Below are positions 58,461-64,000 of a stretch of DNA of 64,000 nt, piece by piece; within the stretch, counting starts at the first letter, position 1, and every line of letters begins with the position of its first letter. This DNA is from Platerodrilus igneus. Its lineage: Eukaryota; Arthropoda; Insecta; Coleoptera; Lycidae. Position numbers and translations under genes: made by a program. Below the pieces are notes generated by a model. The model saw only the letters and a list, made by a program, of their open reading frames with translations. It was not told the DNA's origin and did no database searches. The stretch covers positions 4,858,501 to 4,922,500 of the forward strand of contig JARFIW010001108.1 in NCBI GenBank assembly GCA_036346225.1. Direction: 5' to 3'.

Positions 58461-59986
58461 GATAATAGAGCTACATGTAAATATCACTAGAGTTTAGAAA
58501 ACTAAACAATTTCATAATAAAATGGAAGTAAGTTGACAATTATGCAAAAACCTAATATCGAGCACACTGTATATAAATCTCAACTAACTTTAATTTATGA
58601 AAGGAAGCTCATTTATCAAATTCATATAATGCACTTTAAATTAAATATACAAGCATAAAATTGAAAATAAATACGCAGGAATAACATTTTAAACGCAACG
58701 AGTTTATTGAATAAATACGCAATTAGCGAAAGGAAATAACCTGACATACTAGCTATAAAAGAATTCCATTTAAAACATTAACGCATAAAATAAATAAACG
58801 CATTCAAATACGTCATCATAGACATTTGACTACGTGATCTGTACATCGTAATTTCATATAAAATCCAACAGATTTTGGAGTACTAAACAACAAAACAGAC
58901 GTTTGGTTAAGTGATAAATTAAACGGAAAAATTTAAATAAATGCAAAATATAAACAAGCGGACTTGACTCGAAGAACTTTCAAAGTTGAATATTCAGAAG
59001 AATACACTATACAAATTAGATGCCTAAGTGAAGAATTGCATCACTTCTATACGAGTTTTGATGGTAACGTTATAGAAAATTCGAAGGCTGCAAGATAGGG
59101 CAAAGTACAAAACCTCAATTAACAAAGTGCACTCGGAAAACCAATAGTACAGGTGAAAGAAGGAGCCTTTATATAGAACACAGAGTTGATAAACAATCAG
59201 TCTTTCTTTGACCAAGCCACAACCCCTAACAGTTCAAAGTATAATATCACGCGAAGTGAAAATAGTAAAAATGAAATAATTATTTAGTGAAAGTAAAATT
59301 TTAAAAAAATAATTCTAGTGCCGATCTACGATAAAAGTTGCCGTTAACTCTAAAAGATGTAATTTAGAATTATTAATTAAACCTAATTTTAATATTTAAT
59401 ATCTTAGAGCTCTAAGTAACGTACTCTAATGAATTCTAAGCATACACTCTAGTGAATGAATTCTAAGTAACTATAATGGCGAACGAATCTAAATAAGGTA
59501 CTCTAATGAATTCTAAAATAACTACTCTAAGAAACGGATTTAAATAATTGCTCTAGCGAAGATATATAATTAAGCAGTGGTCTACATAAACATATGAGGA
59601 TTGAAAGGAGAAATTAATCAGATTAATATACAGTGTTATTTTTGCTGGCTTCAAGGGAATTATAATTTGGGCATAATCAAATTGATATTATTATTTTGAT
59701 TAAGGGGTTAATTTATGAATGAAAATCAAATTATCAAAGTTATTAAACTGTAAAGTGTATATATTCTTGGTCATTATACAAATTTTGGTTTGTTTCCTTT
59801 ATATCATTCAAGTAGAAAAGAGCTAAAGTAAAGGAGGGGGTTAAACTTTCTTTGTTATCATATCGTCCTGCACTTTGTGTGGATTAAACTGCGCTAGTCA
59901 AGGCATATAAAAAGAGGTATATTTAAAATTTGAAGTTGAGGTTATTTAGAGAGAGGGCGGTGGCGTTTAGGTTCGCGGCACCATAG

Positions 59987-59989
<3 letters not shown>
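58461..59989. mobile_element. possible TA-flanked repeat, 58.5-60.0 kb
   Basis: 1.53 kb between two (TA)n tracts. The right end read inward (TTTCTATGGTGCC) is only loosely like the family terminus. It shares a GCCTTTATATA box region (about 59167) and a downstream TTTGCTGGCTT block with the 18.5-19.9 kb segment, so those two are probably related. Nothing coding. Confidence 0.4.
59404..59562. repeat. degenerate short tandem repeat (GTACTCTAATGAATTCTAA)
   Basis: The CTCTAATGAATTCTAA unit and variants recur about five times at irregular ~30-40 bp spacing. Confidence 0.75.

Positions 59990-60024
<35 letters not shown>
59990..60024. repeat. (TA)n microsatellite
   Basis: About 35 bp of AT repeats. 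Confidence 0.95.
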
Positions 60025-60029
<5 letters not shown>

Positions 60030-60086
60030 TTATAAGTAATTTTTTACACAAGGTAAGTTGATAAATTACTTATAATATTTATATAT
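60019..60086. repeat. perfect 23-bp inverted repeat (hairpin)
   Basis: Arms 60019-60041 and 60064-60086 are exact reverse complements (ATATATAAATATTATAAGTA on the left). The loop is 22 nt. It directly adjoins the (TA)n tract. Confidence 0.95.
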
Positions 60087-60263
60087 TAATACTTGGCTTA
60101 TAGCCATGATTTTGAGCGTTGCTTCCTGTCTATATCTGACACAAGTCAAAAACTTGACAATTTCAGATATGATTGACAAAAATGCTAAACGTAATTGAAA
60201 GTTAGGTTTATATATGGTACTGTACACGATTTAGATTTGTAAATTTCCCAATTATAGCCATCG

Positions 60264-60336
60264 GTCTCGGTAGCGTAATTGGTAAACGCACAGTTCCGGC
60301 AAAACTGAGATGCAGGTTCAAATCCTGTCCAAGGCC
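60264..60336 (+). tRNA. tRNA-like sequence, apparent anticodon GGC (Ala); gene, pseudogene or SINE head
   Basis: 73 nt fold as a cloverleaf. The acceptor is GTCTCGG/CCAAGGC with one mismatch (C5-A) and one G-T pair. The D-stem is GCGT/ACGC with a 9-nt loop. The anticodon stem CAGTT/AACTG is perfect with the 7-nt loop CCGGCAA. The variable loop is 4 nt. The T-stem GCAGG/CCTGT encloses loop TTCAAAT. The B box GGTTCAAATCC fits the pol III consensus. Against a functional tRNA: position 33 is C rather than T, the acceptor has a mismatch, and GGC-anticodon tRNA-Ala is rare in eukaryotes. A weak T-run downstream (ATATTTTCTTTCTTTC) could terminate pol III. I favour a tRNA pseudogene or SINE head. Its head differs from that of the 26.3-kb SINE. 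Confidence 0.6.
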
Positions 60337-60430
60337 TTATATTTTCTTTCTTTCAATTACTAGCTCGATTTGAAATGATCATTTGGGCTTTACTTAAAAA
60401 GTCTAAGTTATTATTTCATCTTATTAATTT

Positions 60431-60432
<2 letters not shown>

Positions 60433-60477
<45 letters not shown>
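60433..60477. repeat. (TA)n microsatellite
   Basis: About 45 bp. The right flank TTTCTGTGATATTTAG resembles the TTGCTGTGATAAGG terminus. Confidence 0.95.
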
Positions 60478-60478
<1 letters not shown>

Positions 60479-62300
60479 CTGTGATATTTAGTAGTTACAA
60501 ACAGCATTAGTATTCAATTTGGTAATTATTTCAGGATTCAGCGTAGAAAATACAAATAAAGTAAAACGCTTCTCTTTAGAGTAGAAATTAATAATTCTAC
60601 TGAAATAAGTTTAGTAAGCTAACAGTTAATTTAGCATCATCCTTTACCTAGAAATACTAATTAAAAATAGCGTGTGATATATCATAAATATATTTTTACC
60701 GTTGTATTTAAGAAGTATAAAGCATTGTAAATTTCATATTTCAAACCAAGGTAACCTACATAGTTAAATTATAGCAAAGGTGAAAGAACATTTGTCAAAA
60801 GCGTTTCTAAGATTTCAAATCGTTTAGTTTACAAGCAAAGTTGACCGTTAGATTTTTCACGAGAAGTTGTGAAAGTGTTTTTAAACAGCCTGCCTAGTAT
60901 TAAGTTAAATGTAAACGAATGTAGCCGTTGCAAAGTTTCTGAATGTTATTATGAAGAGTAGATTAAAACATTAAACAAATAACATTCAAATTCTAGGTAG
61001 TGTCGCTTACCGCTGTCAATTAAAGATAAATTTATAGTCTCGTTAAAACGATAATAAACTTAAGTTGGTGTGGTTAACGGTTTCCGTAGTCGGTTATAAA
61101 TACAGCGTGCCAACAGCGAAACAAAGAAGGGTTATTTGTTAGAATGGGTAGAAGTAAGATAGGAATATCAAGTGTTAACATAGACATAGTTTAAACTTAA
61201 GAGGAGAAGGTGATTTTACAACACTTGCAAACCAGAAAACAATGAAAGATAATTTGTTAGAATATGTATGAGCGAGAAGAACATAGATTAAACGTCAACG
61301 TTTGTGGACAACGGGGATGACAGACAAAGTTGACAGGCAATTTAGCGCGTATGTATTGAAGCGAGATAGCTATAACGCGTATTCTTAGAGGCGTGTTTTA
61401 AACGTTAACTTTTGACAGTGGAATTTCAATTTTCAAGGAAATGCTTTGAAAAGTGTTATCAGTTAGAACGAATAAGGAGAAATGATGGAAGTACGTGCGT
61501 TGTTGTGAACTTAAACTTGTTTTCGTAGAAAATCGTTTTCGGTTGGAAATAAAATACAAAGAAATGTATACGTTAGCTTGTGGTATGGGGGTAATTTCTA
61601 GGATTTCGTTGGCCGTTGGGAGTTGTTTGTATCGTGCAGTTTCTGGAAGCATTGTGTACACGTTAGTTAAAGTGTTTTGGGAAAAATGTAACCGTTGAAA
61701 GTTTTAAGAATTGGATGTTTGTTTTTATTTACGGAATTAACAAGCTTTAAAGGGGCAAAAGAAAGATATGTAAACCTGAATGAATGGTGGTGAGGCTCTA
61801 TCGAAGTTTCTAGTAAGGATACGTCTCTTGAGGCTTACACTTGTAGTTTACAACCAGCTGACAGCTCCAACTATTAATACGTTTACGAGTTGCATGAAAG
61901 TTCTGTTTATGTAAGCAAAATGTTACATTAATTTGCACTAAGTGTGCTAAGTATAAAATTGAGAATTGAGTAAAAGATAGTGTTTGGTCGAAATGGTAGA
62001 TTACTTACACTTTATAGAAGACGTTTAGAAATCTAAATGCAGTATGGAGGTAGAAAACGAGATAACTCTTTGGTGATATGGTTGCAGCTAGCAGTAGTGG
62101 TGATTGAAATCCAGATTGGGCGTTCCTGTAGGTAGAAGTCGTTGATGGTAAGATGACAGTCCTGGGGACAGTGTTAGAATCCAGGTAACTGTTGCTTTTG
62201 TTTGCAAATGTGTATAAATAGGTATTCTTGTGCACTGTGGGTATAATGTTATGAACTAAAAATATATACTTGGAAAGAGTTACGGATTGAACTTTTTCTG
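60478..62300 (-). mobile_element. TA-flanked repeat family, reverse-orientation copy at 60.5 kb
   Basis: On the minus strand it is colinear with the 11.7-kb and 45.2-kb copies. The (TA)n end lies at 60477, about 1.8 kb from the far edge, as in the 11.7-kb copy. The plus-strand promoter region (GGGGCAAAAGAAAGATATGT near 61753) corresponds to the TATA region of the others. CCAG|GTAACT at 62184/62185 is the conserved donor, 414 bp further. The frame before the donor is broken. The 67-residue frame at 61495-61698 lies in a segment homologous to minus-strand 12578-12324 but has no recognised domain. Confidence 0.55.
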
Positions 62301-62454
62301 TTGCATTATTGCACTGTATTTTATGTGGGAATTTGGGTTTAGAAATGATTTATGATATTAACTATATTTGGTATGTACAAGGTAACAGGGTACTTTTGTA
62401 GCATTGATGTGCAAAATTTGGCAAGAAGAATTAAGGTTTTACCATGAGCTCGTA

Positions 62455-62870
62455 CTAAATCGGAGTTAAAGTAAAAACTGTGGTAAAGCCCTGTTACTTT
62501 CTATGATAATATAATTGTAAATATTTATCTGGGGTAATTATTGATTTCAAAATGTATTGTGAAATGTGTTATTCTAACAAAGAGGGTGTATATAATGTAT
62601 AAATAATGAGTGAACGAGATGTTATATGTTGATCTTGGCGTATCTTTTTCTATGAATATGTTAATAAACTTAGGAGATTTATAGTAGCAGAATTTTTTTA
62701 GTAGTTAGTTTGATTTACAGAAAGCAGCTGAGCAGCCGTGGCATACTTTGTTGCGGAGCAGAAATATTTTAAGCTTTTTAGGTATATATGCAACTTTCGC
62801 AGCATTTGGGCACCCAGAAGGTGGGGCTTTTTGTACTAGTAAGTGACGACCAGCAACAGACGTCGTAGCA
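62455..62870 (+). repeat. dispersed repeat, copy 2 (pair at 17225-17760)
   Basis: Aligned with 17225-17760 in the same orientation. In both places it lies near a TA-flanked family copy. Confidence 0.8.
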
Positions 62871-64000
62871 ATTATATGCATAAAATATTAATTTGATGGG
62901 GCTTCTCCACATAATTCTTTGTAGAAAAATATAATAATTTAAAATACAGGAGTTGTATTCCAAAAAATTTTAATTTACTATTAGATCATGTGACACCCTG
63001 AAGGTATCAAAACCGTATTAGAATATGGCATGTGAGATTGCGTAAAACTTTTTGTAAATAACTTTTTTATTTCTAAAGATGCAATTACTGAACTTCGTGT
63101 TAGAACCACAACAGCAAGTTACAACAGTAATCTTTTTCCCTCAACTACAACATCCTCTTCAGTGAACTCACTGTATATTTATTGCACATTTTGCATAATG
63201 TTATCACCAGCTCAGTTTGTCACCAAAAGAAAAGGCTACTAGCAGTACAGCATTAGCAATGGAAATCGACATAAATCACCGGTGCCTGGACTGTTTTATA
63301 AATTTGTGCGTTTTAGCAACGGAACAGTCTTCCACATGAGGCATAAATTTCCTAAATTTTTTGAAGGAAAACAACAATTAGGAATACGTGCTTTGCAGAA
63401 TGTGCTATTTATGGGATTGCACCTCATCTACCTCTTAAACTGGTATCTTACAAACGATTTGTACACACAATACAGAGACAATTTCACACAATCTAAGCAA
63501 TCAACTGTAATGGCCACAGAAGTTTTCGCCGATAAGACCAAATGACCACTGCAAAACTGAAATTACCTTTATCCTGCATCGAACGTATCCACGCTGCAGA
63601 ATGCAAGCACATTACAAGCAAGGCAGAAAAGCGTATAGAAAATTTCTATGTAGTAATAACCACAAACTTTTTCTAATAAAGGTACACGAGCGTAAAATAA
63701 AATCTTATTTTACCTTATTTTCGTATGATAATATAGAAGGCTTATGGAAGCAAAAGCGGTTTCCGTTTAGGTGTCTCATATAAATCCCCTAAATGCTATG
63801 GCAAAAGCTTCAAATGTTACTTGAGTACTGTATCTCATACAATAACAGTTTAACAGTACATTGCTTCCTCCAGCCATTCAACTAATGTTGCCATTCGCAT
63901 AATAATATACGGATATGCTCACGAAAGCTATGAGAATAAGATAATGGGTGCACTACGCTCAACAGATTTCACATAGCGATGATTCCATTGTAAAGCTGAA
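62871..64000. other. no gene recognised
   Basis: The 87-residue plus-strand frame at 63282-63545 has no ATG at its start, no recognised domain and no splice evidence. Nothing else supported to the window end. Confidence 0.4.

Noticed and set aside
63282..63545. 87-residue frame near the right end
   Set aside because: No ATG at the frame start, no domain and no splice signals.
1..64000. CRISPR arrays, riboswitches, operons, prophage
   Set aside because: Repeat spacing, codon context, transposon types and splice signals all indicate a metazoan nuclear genome. No regular repeat-spacer array is present.

Overview
The window is AT-rich intergenic DNA from a metazoan nuclear genome, most likely an arthropod and probably an insect. 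The evidence is the mobile-element repertoire: decayed Tc1/mariner transposases, a Mag-like Ty3/gypsy LTR retrotransposon, LINE relics of the jockey/I and CR1/L2 types, tRNA-headed SINEs, and long (TA)n microsatellites. There are no bacterial operons, rRNA genes or CRISPR arrays. Almost everything recognisable is a mobile element or the remains of one.

Layout. 0.45-2.4 kb: plus-strand LINE relic. 3.1-5.3 kb: minus-strand CR1/L2-like LINE relic, followed by a minus-strand Tc1/mariner transposase relic (5.4-6.1 kb). 6-10 kb: mostly featureless, with weak repeats. 10.4-11.1 kb: RNase H end of a third LINE, cut by a SINE. 11.7-20.1 kb: a dense patch of ~1.5-2 kb repeats separated by (TA)n tracts, a 700-bp mariner deletion derivative (14.4-15.1 kb), and a 57-bp-armed palindrome around a (TA)n core. 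24.7 kb (minus) and 30.0 kb (plus): two short signal-peptide exons with canonical splice donors, the best candidates for host genes. 26.3-27.7 kb: a SINE and two oppositely oriented transposase fragments. 30-36 kb and 48-51 kb: an old, diverged repeat family. 33.6-35.2 kb: a clean member of the TA-flanked family. 38.6-39.1 kb: a 0.5-kb polypyrimidine tract. 39.8-44.7 kb: a complete but mutated gypsy element with 262-bp LTRs and a 5-bp target duplication, inserted in a mariner relic that has a second, uninterrupted copy at 46.3 kb. 56.4-62.3 kb: more TA-flanked repeats and a tRNA-like sequence.

The most interesting structure is the TA-flanked family. At least four to five segments of ~1.5-2 kb begin and end at (TA)n tracts with the terminus TTGCTGTGATAAGGGG, and several carry subterminal direct repeats that reuse the same TTGCTGTGA word. 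Four copies (11.7, 33.7, 45.2, 60.5 kb) share a TATA box followed 385-473 bp downstream by a conserved exon-like segment ending in a splice donor. I do not recognise this family. No transposase is visible in it, so its class and mobility are open.
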